NCBI GenBank assembly: GCA_016342645.1
Contig: JAEINX010000042.1
Location: 1 to 32,311 of the forward strand
Length of the DNA stretch: 32,311 bases
Direction of reading: 5' to 3'
Origin: Bacteroidales bacterium
GTDB taxonomy: Bacteria > Bacteroidota > Bacteroidia > Bacteroidales > JAEINX01
Part shown: in pieces, positions 20,713-30,307 of the stretch
Layout of the letters: every line of letters begins with the position of its first letter
How positions within the stretch are numbered: position 1 is the stretch's first letter
Made by a program: the position numbers and the translations under genes
Notes under the pieces: model-generated
Databases searched by the model: none
Told to the model about the DNA's origin: nothing
Seen by the model: only the letters and a program-made list of their open reading frames with translations

Positions 20713-23538
20713 TTATTCAATAATAATTTTTTGAGTAGTAATTCCTTTTTCAGTTTCAATTTGGATGAAATAAATTCCTGCATCATAAGTTGATGTATTA
20801 ATTGTAACATCCATACCGCTAACATTGACATTATCAATGGTCTGTCCGAGATAGTTCATTACTTTAACATTTGAAACCTTATAATTAGAATTGATATTTA
20901 GAATATCTGTTGCCGGGTTTGGATAAACAAATAATTCTTCAATAATTGTTGCACCCTTTGATATTTTAACAACACTAAATTCACCGTCATTTTCGGGATA
21001 AACATTAGATACATAAGAGTTGTAAACTGATTCCATTTCGAATTCTGTTGTAATAACATTGTCATTAGACCAAACTTTCAATAAAATCGATTCACCGGCG
21101 ACATATCCTTGACCGTTAGCTAATTCGCTGAATATTGCGAGATCATTATCAAAAACGTTGTTTGAAATGACGGTCATTGAGCCGAGAATTTTATTTCCGT
21201 TATAAGCTGCAACTTCATCACCAATTTCTAAGCCGACAACATATATTGTATAAACAGCTTCTGAAGCATTACCACCTTCAAAAATTAAATGAGAAGGTAA
21301 TACTTGAGCTAAGCTGCTTGATTTTCCGTCGGTAGGATAAACCAATTCAGCGTCAGCTGCCATTTTAATTAGATAACCTTCGGTTGGGATACAATTACCA
21401 ATACCATTTACCCAATTAGGGCCAATTTTTCTTAACATAGCACCAGTTGAGTTTCTAACATAAAGAAGATCATCACCAATAATAGTTGCAAAAGCATCAG
21501 TGGCACTTATTTCTGTTTCCGGTAAATAGCTTACGAATTGGAATCCTGCAAAAAGTGAAATTGGGGTATTTGACGGAATTATTGAACCTGCAAGGGTAAA
21601 TTCACCAATTGCACTTGTTTTAATTAAGTAACCTTCAGTACCAACCCAGTCGCCAATACCGTTCACCCAGTTAGGCCCGATTTTACGTAACATTGCACCT
21701 GTTGAATTTCTTACATATTGAAGATCGTCATTCATGATTTCAGCAACAACGTCAGTCATATCAGGACTATCAGGGCAAATATGGCTTGATACAAATTGGA
21801 ATCCCGGAGCAATAGGAATAGTTTGATTGTCTGATACTATTGGGAAATCTTCACTTGTAATCACGAAATCTTGAATATATTTATATTGAACCTCAGCTGC
21901 AGGATCATTTATATCCATTTCTTGATAAACAAAAGGAATTTCCCAGTTATTACCATTATCGAATACAAAATAAGATTGAGTTGCCATATATGCGCTCATC
22001 CATGCAGCAGTTAAAGTTGTAACGTTCCAAAGTTTATAATTACCATCTTCTTCTGTATAAACGTCATGATCAACATCATAACCAACACAGAAAATATCAG
22101 GATAAATATTATCAATAGCATCTGGTTGATCTGTGTCTATCCATGAGAAGAAAAGTTTTTTACCATCAGGTGTAATTGAAATTTGAGGTCGGTTATCTTC
22201 ACTGATACCGTCAGCACCACCAAATTCACCCCTAAAAGTATGAGGAGTATAAAGAGTATCACACATCCATGTTTCATCATCATTTGAATAAATATGTAGC
22301 ATTGCTATCCAACCATTACAGGGTTCGCCTGTTGCAGAGGTATAAATTGACCATGCCTGGCTACCGATACCAACTGTTGTCAGAATGTGAGGATTACCAT
22401 AAGCATCAACAGCAAAGTCCATATCAAAAGCAGTAGTATAAGGAATTTCATCACGAGCCGGAATTGGAGGTTCGTAAATTTGTGCAAGTGTTTCGTCACT
22501 CATGTAATTAAGAACAGCTTCCAAACCGTCAGGACCGCCTATTTGTATATTGATTGGTTCTTCGTCCCATGATTCCCCACCATCAGTTGTTTTAAATAAA
22601 ATAGGATAATAACACCCATAAGATTCTTCGGTGTTTTCACCATTATTAGATAATATTGCATAATAACCGATTTGTCCATCGGGTGCAAAAGCAATTTTTT
22701 GACTCGGAACCGTACAATCAATAGGGTCGTTAGTCATAGAAACAGGAAATAATTCCTGAGTATATTCATAATCATTAATTTCTGTATTAAATACACCTCT
22801 TGTAATAAGCATTTCTCCGGTATAATTAACATACAATGCATCAATTAAACAAGGTTCAATTACAAAAGTATTTCCATTAGGAGTGATATGGAAAGCATCC
22901 GGAATATTTTGATAAATACCATCACCTATACGAGATGGTTGATTTGTTTGTGTTGGGTCAGGAGGAATTGTAGTTAAGAAATTTCCACCCCATGCATATC
23001 CACCCCAAGTATCACCATTTGTTTGATCGAGAGTACAAACAAAATATGTATAAAATGCTTGTGAAGGGTCGGTGTTTCCTTCGGGATTATAAATTAATCC
23101 TTGAGGGTAACGTGCATTATCAAGAACTGTTGGTGCTTCATATACCTGATTATTAACCAACCATGTATCTCCACCATCAGTTGAGAGATCGTAAGCAATA
23201 AAGCCTGATCCCGGTCCCCCCGGTGGATTTAACATTCTATGTGTAAATGATATACTATTGATATCGTTTTCCACCCATACACAAGTACGTCCACCATCAT
23301 ATAAGCCATAAGCATTGGCGGCAGCACCAATATCAATTACAGAAACATCATCATTTCCGTTATTTGAATTATTTGCCGGTTTTAAATAAGGTAGAACAGA
23401 AGATTGATCCGATACCTTATCAGTATTAATTGTAATTGATTTGGCTTCTTTCAGATTGTTTTTTACCTGAAATTTTGTTTGAGCCATGGAGAATAATCCA
23501 AAGCTCAATAACAATGTTAAAATTAAAATTTTTTTCAT
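20713..23538 (-). CDS. Large secreted T9SS protein, propeller-like with duplicated module
   Basis: This is a 941-residue protein. Residues 1-19 form a signal peptide (SFGLFSMAQ). Residues about 50-560 contain repeated Ser/Asp-Gly-Gly-x-Ser/Thr-Trp patterns (DLSTDGGDTWLVNN, FKTTDGGESWDEEP) typical of BNR/sialidase-like beta propellers. Two copies of a ~65-residue module then occur at about 584-650 and 671-735, sharing RNSTGAMLRKIGPNWVNGIG. The C-terminal ~75 residues are a T9SS type A sorting domain (VYPNPATDILNI... GIYFIQIETEKG). No catalytic residues were recognised, so an enzymatic role is not claimed. It is likely surface-attached or released and may act in adhesion or binding. It stands alone, with its own terminator. 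Confidence 0.8.
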   Translation of the reverse strand: MKKILILTLLLSFGLFSMAQTKFQVKNNLKEAKSITINTDKVSDQSSVLPYLKPANNSNNGNDDVSVIDIGAAANAYGLYDGGRTCVWVENDINSISFTHRMLNPPGGPGSGFIAYDLSTDGGDTWLVNNQVYEAPTVLDNARYPQGLIYNPEGNTDPSQAFYTYFVCTLDQTNGDTWGGYAWGGNFLTTIPPDPTQTNQPSRIGDGIYQNIPDAFHITPNGNTFVIEPCLIDALYVNYTGEMLITRGVFNTEINDYEYTQELFPVSMTNDPIDCTVPSQKIAFAPDGQIGYYAILSNNGENTEESYGCYYPILFKTTDGGESWDEEPINIQIGGPDGLEAVLNYMSDETLAQIYEPPIPARDEIPYTTAFDMDFAVDAYGNPHILTTVGIGSQAWSIYTSATGEPCNGWIAMLHIYSNDDETWMCDTLYTPHTFRGEFGGADGISEDNRPQISITPDGKKLFFSWIDTDQPDAIDNIYPDIFCVGYDVDHDVYTEEDGNYKLWNVTTLTAAWMSAYMATQSYFVFDNGNNWEIPFVYQEMDINDPAAEVQYKYIQDFVITSEDFPIVSDNQTIPIAPGFQFVSSHICPDSPDMTDVVAEIMNDDLQYVRNSTGAMLRKIGPNWVNGIGDWVGTEGYLIKTSAIGEFTLAGSIIPSNTPISLFAGFQFVSYLPETEISATDAFATIIGDDLLYVRNSTGAMLRKIGPNWVNGIGNCIPTEGYLIKMAADAELVYPTDGKSSSLAQVLPSHLIFEGGNASEAVYTIYVVGLEIGDEVAAYNGNKILGSMTVISNNVFDNDLAIFSELANGQGYVAGESILLKVWSNDNVITTEFEMESVYNSYVSNVYPENDGEFSVVKISKGATIIEELFVYPNPATDILNINSNYKVSNVKVMNYLGQTIDNVNVSGMDVTINTSTYDAGIYFIQIETEKGITTQKIIIE
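21400..21476 (-). repeat. Internal repeat copy B
   Basis: This segment encodes the second copy of the module with RNSTGAMLRKIGPNWVNGIG. It aligns with 21654-21732 over about 77 bases. The copies differ at many third positions while the protein stays almost the same, so the duplication is old and kept by selection. Confidence 0.8.
21654..21732 (-). repeat. Internal repeat copy A
   Basis: This segment encodes the first copy of the same module. The conserved 20-residue core is identical to copy B in protein sequence, with flanks that match loosely (GFQFVS, TEGYLIK). Confidence 0.8.
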
Positions 23539-23721
23539 GTTTTTGTTCTTTTCATTATTAAAATATGTTATTTATTTTGTGATTCAATATTACTAAAAAT
23601 TTCAATATAAAAGGATTTTTAAATGTTTTTTAAAAAATACGGCAATTGCTTTTATTACAATATTTTCTACTATAGCAAAAACATTTTATTAAATCAACAA
23701 AAAGGAATCAGGCAGTCTTTG

Positions 23722-23729
23722 TATATTTG
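23722..23729 (+). promoter_or_regulatory. Possible -7 box of the LptF/G-family gene
   Basis: TATATTTG matches TAnnTTTG, 44 bases before the proposed GTG start. No distinct -33 element is visible. Confidence 0.4.
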
Positions 23730-23773
23730 CATCGAAATATTACATAAACCTAAGTCGTTATTGATTATAGATT

Positions 23774-25195
23774 GTGAAGAAAATATATGTTTTAGTTATT
23801 AAGTCATATTTGGGTCCTTTAATAATGACTTTTTTTATTGCATTGTTCATTTTGGTAATGCAATTTTTATGGAAATATATTGATGATTTAGTTGGAAAAG
23901 GACTTGAGTGGCACACCGTTACAGAGTTGATGTTTTATGCTGCCTCAACTTTTGTTCCTCTTGCCTTACCGTTAGCTATTTTACTTTCATCATTAATGAC
24001 CTTTGGAAATTTGGGTGAACATTATGAACTAATTGCAATGAAAGCAGCCGGTATTTCATTGAAGAAAATAATGATGCCCTTAATTATTTTATCATTTTTG
24101 ATCAGTATTTTGGCTTTATATTTTTCAAATAATATTTTACCAAAAGCAAATTTGAAGTTTCGTACATTACTTTATGATATAAGAAAACATAAATTAGCCT
24201 TTAATATTAAAGAAGGTGTTTTTTATAATGGGCTTGATGACTATGTAATTAGAGTTGGGAAAAAGGATAAAGACGGCTCAACATTATACGATGTGTTGAT
24301 TTACGATCATACAGATAGAAAAGGAAATATCAACGTAACTGCCGCCAAAACCGGAAAAATGGAATCGACTCCAGATAACAAATTCCTTATTTTTACACTT
24401 TACGACGGATGCAATTATTCTGAAAAGTTTGATAAAAAAGGCCATAGAATTACCAGGCCTTTTCAACGAACAAGTTTTGACGAAGAAACGAGGAGTTTTG
24501 ATTTATCGGAATTTAACATGTCACGTTCGGACGAAAGCTTGTTTAAAGAACATTATATGATGTTAAATCTAAAACAGCTTGATTACGGAATTGACTCTTT
24601 ACAAAGATTAAGACAACATAAAAAGAAAATTTTTAACACTAATTTTGACCGTAATTATCATTTTTATTCAAAAATTGATACAAATGACTTAAATTATGTT
24701 GATACCACAAAAAAAGTTAATACTAACTTTATTAAGAATTTTAAACCTGAAATTCAGGAGTCTATCATTGAAACTGCAATTTCATCAGTTGACAGAATAA
24801 AGACCAGTATTTCTTATCAAATTAAAGATATTAAAGCTAAAGAAGAATACATTATAAAACATAAGGTAGCCTGGAACGAGAAATTTACACTTTCGATAGC
24901 TTGTTTTATTTTGTTTTTTATTGGGGCACCGCTTGGAGCAATCATCCGAAAAGGCGGTTTGGGGCTTCCTGTTGTAATTTCAGTTTTCTTTTTTGTAATT
25001 TTTCATATTACTTCAATTATTGGGAAAAAATATTCCGAATCAGGCATATGGGAACCATATCTTGGTATGTGGTTCGCCTCGGCAATTTTGCTTCCTATTG
25101 GTATTTTTCTCACTTATAAAGCAACTACCGACTCTCCTTTATTAGATTCTGATGCATGGAGAAAAGTGTTTATTAAAATCTTCAGAAAAACGTAA
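23774..25195 (+). CDS. LptF/LptG-family permease (YjgP/YjgQ)
   Basis: This is a 473-residue membrane protein. Three N-terminal hydrophobic segments (about 12-32, 58-78, 101-121) flank the family motif MTFGNLGEHYELIAMKAAGIS. A periplasmic beta-jellyroll domain follows (about 130-350, longer than in E. coli). Three C-terminal segments begin near 376 (IACFILFFIGAPLGAIIRKGGLGLPVV). LptF and LptG form the membrane part of the LptB2FG transporter that extracts lipopolysaccharide from the inner membrane. Bacteroidota often have divergent members that cannot be assigned to F or G by eye. The start is GTG; the next gene begins 11 bases after the stop, a glycosyltransferase, in keeping with envelope biogenesis. 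Confidence 0.9.
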   Translation: MKKIYVLVIKSYLGPLIMTFFIALFILVMQFLWKYIDDLVGKGLEWHTVTELMFYAASTFVPLALPLAILLSSLMTFGNLGEHYELIAMKAAGISLKKIMMPLIILSFLISILALYFSNNILPKANLKFRTLLYDIRKHKLAFNIKEGVFYNGLDDYVIRVGKKDKDGSTLYDVLIYDHTDRKGNINVTAAKTGKMESTPDNKFLIFTLYDGCNYSEKFDKKGHRITRPFQRTSFDEETRSFDLSEFNMSRSDESLFKEHYMMLNLKQLDYGIDSLQRLRQHKKKIFNTNFDRNYHFYSKIDTNDLNYVDTTKKVNTNFIKNFKPEIQESIIETAISSVDRIKTSISYQIKDIKAKEEYIIKHKVAWNEKFTLSIACFILFFIGAPLGAIIRKGGLGLPVVISVFFFVIFHITSIIGKKYSESGIWEPYLGMWFASAILLPIGIFLTYKATTDSPLLDSDAWRKVFIKIFRKT

Positions 25196-25206
25196 ACCCT
25201 AATTTT

Positions 25207-26403
25207 ATGAATATTCTATTGATTTGTAATAAATCACCATATCCTCCAAAAGAAGGAGGCCCAATTGCAATGAATACAATTGTCGAGGGATTAACTGACT
25301 CTGGCCATAAAATAAAAGTTCTTGCCGTTAATTCTTTTAAATATTCTGTCGATATTAATTCCATTCCTGATGATTATAAGAAAAAAACACAAATCGAAGG
25401 CATTTTTCTTGATTTGAAAATAAACCCTTTAGATGCTTTATTAAATCTTTTTACTACTAACTCCTATCATGTTCAAAGATTTATTTCAAAAGAATTTGAA
25501 GAAAAAATTATTGAAATTCTGAGTAAGAACAAATACGATATAATTCAATTGGAAACTCTTTACGTTACTCCATATATTGAAACAATTCGTAAACATTCAA
25601 ATGCGAAAATTGTTTTGCGCGCTCATAATATTGAGCATTTGATCTGGGACAGAATTACTCAAACAACAAAAAACCCAATTAAAAAATTTTATTTATCGCA
25701 TCTAAGCAAAACTCTTAAAAAATATGAACTTGAGGCTTTAGATAAATTTGATGGTATAGCAGCAATTACCAAAACCGATGCCGATTTTTTTAAAAAAACA
25801 GGAACAAAAACACCCATTGTCGATATTCCTTTTGGAATTAATCTGAATAAATTTCCATTGTCGGATGTTGAATATGAATTTCCTTCTTTATTTCACATAG
25901 GTTCGATGAACTGGATGCCAAACGAGGAGGGAATTGATTGGTTTCTAAAAAAAGTATGGGATTTGATAAATAAAAAAATGCCTGATTTGAAATTTTATCT
26001 TGCGGGAAGAGAAATGCCCGATTGGCTGATAAACAACAAAAAAACCAATGTTGAAGTCGTCGGTGAAGTGGAAAGTGCTCAGGATTTTATTAATTCAAAA
26101 GCTATTATGATAGTACCTTTGTTTTCGGGTAGCGGAATTCGAATAAAAATTATAGAGGGAATGGCACTTGCCAAGACAATAATATCAACTAAATTAGGAG
26201 CCGAAGGAATTCATTATGAGGATAATAAAAATATCTTGATCGCTAATACACCGGAAGAATTTGTCAATCAAATAGAAAAATGTATAAAATCAAAAGAATT
26301 ATGCGAAACCATTGGCGTGAATGCACGAAAATTAATTGAAGAAGAATATGACAATAAAAAAATAATACAAAAGTTGGTGAATTTTTATGAAAAAATTATT
26401 TGA
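25207..26403 (+). CDS. Glycosyltransferase, GT4-like
   Basis: This 398-residue protein has the two-domain GT-B fold. The N-terminal half begins NILLICNKSPYPPKEGGPIAM, the usual acceptor-side motif. A linker near 215 (VDIPFGINLNKF) leads to the C-terminal donor half with FHIGSMNWMPNEEGIDWF and the sugar-nucleotide site PLFSGSGIRIKIIEGMALAK (conserved Glu). It probably adds a sugar to surface polysaccharide or lipid-linked glycan in the cytoplasm. Donor and acceptor cannot be inferred. It lies between the LptF/G-like permease and a second glycosyltransferase of the same type. Confidence 0.9.
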   Translation: MNILLICNKSPYPPKEGGPIAMNTIVEGLTDSGHKIKVLAVNSFKYSVDINSIPDDYKKKTQIEGIFLDLKINPLDALLNLFTTNSYHVQRFISKEFEEKIIEILSKNKYDIIQLETLYVTPYIETIRKHSNAKIVLRAHNIEHLIWDRITQTTKNPIKKFYLSHLSKTLKKYELEALDKFDGIAAITKTDADFFKKTGTKTPIVDIPFGINLNKFPLSDVEYEFPSLFHIGSMNWMPNEEGIDWFLKKVWDLINKKMPDLKFYLAGREMPDWLINNKKTNVEVVGEVESAQDFINSKAIMIVPLFSGSGIRIKIIEGMALAKTIISTKLGAEGIHYEDNKNILIANTPEEFVNQIEKCIKSKELCETIGVNARKLIEEEYDNKKIIQKLVNFYEKII

Positions 26404-26462
26404 TTTTCTTAATGCTGTTATTAAGTTTATAAACATTTATTAAACATATATTGCCTCGCTGT

Positions 26463-27680
26463 ATGAAAATATTTGTGATACTTCCCAGAATTCCATTCCC
26501 TTTAGAAAAAGGGGATAAATTGCGTGCTTTTCATCAAATCAGATGTTTATCAAAAAATAATGAAATAATTCTTTGTGCTATTAATGATACGAAAATTCAT
26601 AAAGATGCAAGAAAAACCTTACAAAAATATTGTAAATCAATAAATTTCTTTTCAATTTCTAAGTTTTCTATAATTTTTAATGTATTAAAAGCTTTTTTGT
26701 TAGGAAAACCTTTTCAGGTGGGATATTTTTATAATTCAAAAGCAAGTAAAGCTATTAACAAACTCATTGAAAAACATAAACCCGATCATATTTATTGTCA
26801 ATTGATTAGGGTGGCTGAATATGTTAAAGATCAAAATATTTCAAAAACTTTAGATTATCAGGATGTATTTTCAAAAGGGATTGAAAGGCGCATACACTCA
26901 GCTCCGTTTTATTTAAAGCCATTTTTTAGGGTTGAATATAATCGTGTTTTGTCCTACGAAAGAAAGGTTTTTGATTTATTTGATAATAAAACAATTATAT
27001 CAATTCCTGATCGTGAGTTAATCTCGCATCCCGAAAAAAATAAAATCCAAATAATTATTAATGGGGTTGACACAGAGTTTTTTCATCCTATTGAAATGAA
27101 AAAAGAATATGACCTTGTTTTTACGGGAAATATGGCTTATCCACCAAATGTAAAAGCTGCAACTTTAATTGCAAACCAAATACTTCCGGTGGTTCACAAA
27201 ACAATGCCTGATGTAAATTTATTGCTCGCCGGAGCAACTCCCGATAAAAGTGTTATTGCTCTTGATTCAGAGAAAGTAAAGGTTGCCGGATGGGTCGATG
27301 ATATGCGTGAAAGCTATGCAAAAGCTAAAATTTTTATTGCCCCGATGCAAATTGGAATTGGATTACAAAATAAATTACTTGAAGCAATGGCAATGCGATT
27401 ACCTTCAATAACTTCTCAACTTGCAAATAATGCGTTGGGAGCTAAGTCAGGAAAAGAAATTTTAATAGGCTTATCACCCGATGAATACGCTTCACACATA
27501 ATTGATTTGTTAAAAAATAGTGAGAAAGCTGAAAAATTAGCCGAAAACGGCAATAAATATATAATTAATAATTATAATTGGGAAAGTGCAACAGCCAAAC
27601 TTGAGGGATTGATGATTGGAAGTTCTGTGCCATTGGAAAAAATGAAACTGACCTCAAAAATCGAACGTAAGAAATTTTAA
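26463..27680 (+). CDS. Glycosyltransferase, GT4-like (exosortase/EPS-type sugar transferase family)
   Basis: This 405-residue GT-B protein starts MKIFVILPRIPFPLEKGDKLRAF, the opening typical of sugar transferases in exopolysaccharide clusters. The donor half has FTGNMAYPPNVKAA and IGIGLQNKLLEAMAMRLPSI with the conserved Glu. The ATG at 26463 is chosen over an in-frame TTG four codons earlier, since the family motif begins at this Met. It shares layout with the preceding glycosyltransferase, and 59 bases separate them. The two probably act one after another on the same glycan. Confidence 0.88.
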   Translation: MKIFVILPRIPFPLEKGDKLRAFHQIRCLSKNNEIILCAINDTKIHKDARKTLQKYCKSINFFSISKFSIIFNVLKAFLLGKPFQVGYFYNSKASKAINKLIEKHKPDHIYCQLIRVAEYVKDQNISKTLDYQDVFSKGIERRIHSAPFYLKPFFRVEYNRVLSYERKVFDLFDNKTIISIPDRELISHPEKNKIQIIINGVDTEFFHPIEMKKEYDLVFTGNMAYPPNVKAATLIANQILPVVHKTMPDVNLLLAGATPDKSVIALDSEKVKVAGWVDDMRESYAKAKIFIAPMQIGIGLQNKLLEAMAMRLPSITSQLANNALGAKSGKEILIGLSPDEYASHIIDLLKNSEKAEKLAENGNKYIINNYNWESATAKLEGLMIGSSVPLEKMKLTSKIERKKF

Positions 27681-27696
27681 TTATTAAAAAAGTGAG

Positions 27697-27704
27697 TATC
27701 TTTG
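27697..27704 (+). promoter_or_regulatory. -7 box of the restriction-modification pair
   Basis: TATCTTTG matches TAnnTTTG and ends four bases before the methyltransferase ATG. Transcription would start at about the start codon, giving a leaderless message. No -33 element is clear. Confidence 0.45.
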
Positions 27705-27708
27705 TAAT

Positions 27709-29346
27709 ATGATAGAAAATAAAAATACATATACAATTACAGAAGAAATTTCAATAGTTGCTGAAACTTCTAAAAATAGATACGGTCAATATTTTACACC
27801 TGAAATCATTGCCAATTTTATGGTAAATCTTGCAAATATCAATAGCAATTCAGATATTTTGGAATCTTCAAGTGGAAAAGGAATTTTTTTAGAATTACTA
27901 ACAAGAAAAGAATATAATAATTTATATGCTTACGAATTAGACATCACTTTAATACCAAATAAGTTTAAAGAAATCGTAAAAAATGAAAGTTTTGTTAGTG
28001 CAAAAATTGATAAAAAATTTGATTTAATTATTGGTAATCCACCATATATACGTTGGAAAAATCTTGAAACAGAACTCAAACAAGAACTTGCTACTAATCA
28101 TCTGTGGAATAAGCATTTTAACAGTCTATGTGATTATTCATATATTTTTATTCTCAAATCAATAGAGCATCTAAAAGAAAACGGGGAACTCATTTTCATT
28201 ACACCTGAATATTGGTTAAATACTACTCATTCACAAACATTAAGAAACTATATGTTGCAAAATGGATATTTTGAAGAAATATATCATTTTAATGAAACAC
28301 CTATTTTTGACAATGTAACAGTTTCTATTATTATTTTCAAATTTATAAAATCAAAAAATAAGAAACCGTTTTTAAGTTTAACAAAATATTACTCCAACAA
28401 AAAATTAACATCATCAATTTTACAAGATCTTCAAAAGAAAAAAGAAACTGAATTTGCAGAATATATTGAAATTTCGCAATTTAAGGAAAATGAAAATTGG
28501 TTACTTACCTCAAATGATATAAAAAAAGAAATGTTGTATTTTGAAAACAAATGTAAAGTTAATGGAGGATCAGAACAAACACTTTTTTCAACGGAAGTAA
28601 AACATGTAACTATTGGAGATATATGTGATATTGGAAATGGTTTGGTGAGTGGTTTAGATAAAGCATTTCAACTGAATGGAGAAGTGCTTACTGAAAAAGA
28701 AAAAGAATATCAATTAAATGTTATAAAAGCAAAAGATTTAAAACCTTTTTATTATGAAAATATAACGAATTATATTTATCTCAACGAAATTGAAGAAGAA
28801 CAAGAATTAATAAATAAATTTCCTAATTATTATAACAAATTATTTAGTTTTAAAGATAAGTTAGAAAAAAGATACCAATACAACAAGCAAATACCTTATT
28901 GGAAGTGGGTGTTTTTAAGAAATCTCAACCTTTTTAAAAGTGAAAAAGAACGGATATTTGTTCCTTGTAAAGAAAGAATTTCAAACAAAAATTATTTTCG
29001 TTTTGCTTTTGCACGAACTAATCTTTTTCCAACACAAGACGTAACAGCAATATTTAAAAAAGTTAACACAAAAGAAAGTATATTTTATATTTTATCCTTT
29101 TTAAATAATTACCGAGTTTTTCAGTGGTTATTACATAATGGAATTGTAAAAGGAAATATAGTAGAGTTTTCAGAACGTCCTATTGCAAGTATTCCATTTA
29201 GAAAAATAGATTGGAATAATAAAAATGAAATAGAAATTCACGACAAAATTGTTGAATATACGAAAGAATATATTCAAACAAAATCTGATGAATTATTGAA
29301 GCAAATTGATAAACTTTTTAACAAATTAGTTGGAATAATAATATGA
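27709..29346 (+). CDS. Adenine-specific DNA methyltransferase of a HincII-like system
   Basis: This is a 545-residue N6-adenine methyltransferase of the gamma type. GQYFTP (26-31) is motif X, ILESSSGKGIFLELL (50-64) is the AdoMet-binding motif I, and IIGNPPYIRW (107-116) carries the catalytic NPPY. The C-terminal half, from about 290, looks like a target-recognition domain (TIGDICDIGNGLVSGLDKAF). It protects host sites from the nuclease encoded immediately downstream; the two reading frames overlap by four bases. Because that nuclease resembles HincII, the expected target is GTYRAC with methylation on the adenine (inference). The gene is more AT-rich and Lys-rich than its neighbours, consistent with acquisition. 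Confidence 0.92.
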   Translation: MIENKNTYTITEEISIVAETSKNRYGQYFTPEIIANFMVNLANINSNSDILESSSGKGIFLELLTRKEYNNLYAYELDITLIPNKFKEIVKNESFVSAKIDKKFDLIIGNPPYIRWKNLETELKQELATNHLWNKHFNSLCDYSYIFILKSIEHLKENGELIFITPEYWLNTTHSQTLRNYMLQNGYFEEIYHFNETPIFDNVTVSIIIFKFIKSKNKKPFLSLTKYYSNKKLTSSILQDLQKKKETEFAEYIEISQFKENENWLLTSNDIKKEMLYFENKCKVNGGSEQTLFSTEVKHVTIGDICDIGNGLVSGLDKAFQLNGEVLTEKEKEYQLNVIKAKDLKPFYYENITNYIYLNEIEEEQELINKFPNYYNKLFSFKDKLEKRYQYNKQIPYWKWVFLRNLNLFKSEKERIFVPCKERISNKNYFRFAFARTNLFPTQDVTAIFKKVNTKESIFYILSFLNNYRVFQWLLHNGIVKGNIVEFSERPIASIPFRKIDWNNKNEIEIHDKIVEYTKEYIQTKSDELLKQIDKLFNKLVGIII

Positions 29347-30110
29347 AAATAGACTATAATGAAATTATATATAAGTTAAAAGGAACAAAAGTTCCAAAAC
29401 CTGTTTCAGGCACATTGTCAGGGCATGCAGCAGGCGAACCATGTGATAAACACGTAACCACTTTATTGAAAAATAAATATGCAGATAAAGTGTTCAGACA
29501 ATATGAATATCTAAATTATTTGTTTACTAAAAACCCTGATAATATTGGAGTTGAAGCAAGAAATGCTTTGTTTAATTCACCAACATTAGTGTTTCTATTA
29601 AGTCGTGGTAAAAATGCAACGGATAAATGGAGTATAGATAGTCCTTTTGAAGAAAAGCAGAATGATACCGCAGATATTCTTGCCGTAGATAATGGATTTT
29701 ATGAAATCATAGATATAAAAACCAGAAATATATCAAAAACAACCCAACCTCCAAACATAATATCTGCATATAAATTAGCACAAACTTGTGCTAAAATAAT
29801 TGATAATAAAGAATATGATACATTTGATATTAACTATATTGAAATTGATTGGGAATTAGAAGGAAATGAATTAGTTTGTAAAGATGCTCACCATAGAAAA
29901 TTATTTAAAGCAAACCCTTCTGATCTATATATAAATTGGGCTGCCGCAATGCAGATACAATTTCACGTTGTAAATTTAGACCAAAGTTTTACAGGAAGTA
30001 AAGAAAAATGGGCAAGAGAATATTTAAAACATTTCGTTGAACAAGCTAAAAAACGTTCAAAAGATTTGATTGAAAAATTTGTTAAACCATTTGAAAAATA
30101 TATCAAGTAA
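29343..30110 (+). CDS. Type II restriction endonuclease, HincII-like
   Basis: This 255-residue protein matches HincII from Haemophilus influenzae along its whole length as I recall it. Shared stretches include SGTLSGHAAGEP, FNSPTL.FLLSRGK, FEEKQNDTADIL, KTRNISK, PNIISAYKLAQTCAK, YINWAAAMQIQFHV and KFVKPF.KYI. The PD-(D/E)xK catalytic residues are present: Asp111 in DTADIL, and Asp124 and Lys126 in IIDIKTRN, each three residues below the HincII numbering (114, 127, 129). HincII cuts GTYRAC to blunt ends, so the same target is likely. The start overlaps the methyltransferase stop by four bases, which makes the methylase first in order of translation. The close match to a gammaproteobacterial enzyme implies horizontal spread. 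Confidence 0.95.
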   Translation: MKIDYNEIIYKLKGTKVPKPVSGTLSGHAAGEPCDKHVTTLLKNKYADKVFRQYEYLNYLFTKNPDNIGVEARNALFNSPTLVFLLSRGKNATDKWSIDSPFEEKQNDTADILAVDNGFYEIIDIKTRNISKTTQPPNIISAYKLAQTCAKIIDNKEYDTFDINYIEIDWELEGNELVCKDAHHRKLFKANPSDLYINWAAAMQIQFHVVNLDQSFTGSKEKWAREYLKHFVEQAKKRSKDLIEKFVKPFEKYIK

Positions 30111-30307
30111 CGGTACAGAACAATGCATATACTTATTGGCGGTTAAAGTGCAGAAAATAAATATTTTGCAAACATCAAAGTTTGGTATTTGATATTAACT
30201 TTTTTGTCTGTAATTCTGTCACTACACTTATACTTACTTAACGATAAGGGAAATAAGGGAAATGAACATAAAAATAAGAATAAACCAATAAGCATAAAAC
30301 ATATTTA

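Noticed and set aside
21400..21732. Assembly artefact as cause of the repeat in the large T9SS gene
   Set aside because: The copies differ at many silent positions and have different flanks, so they are true old duplicates.
26451..26462. TTG start four codons upstream of the second glycosyltransferase
   Set aside because: The conserved family opening begins at the Met encoded at 26463.
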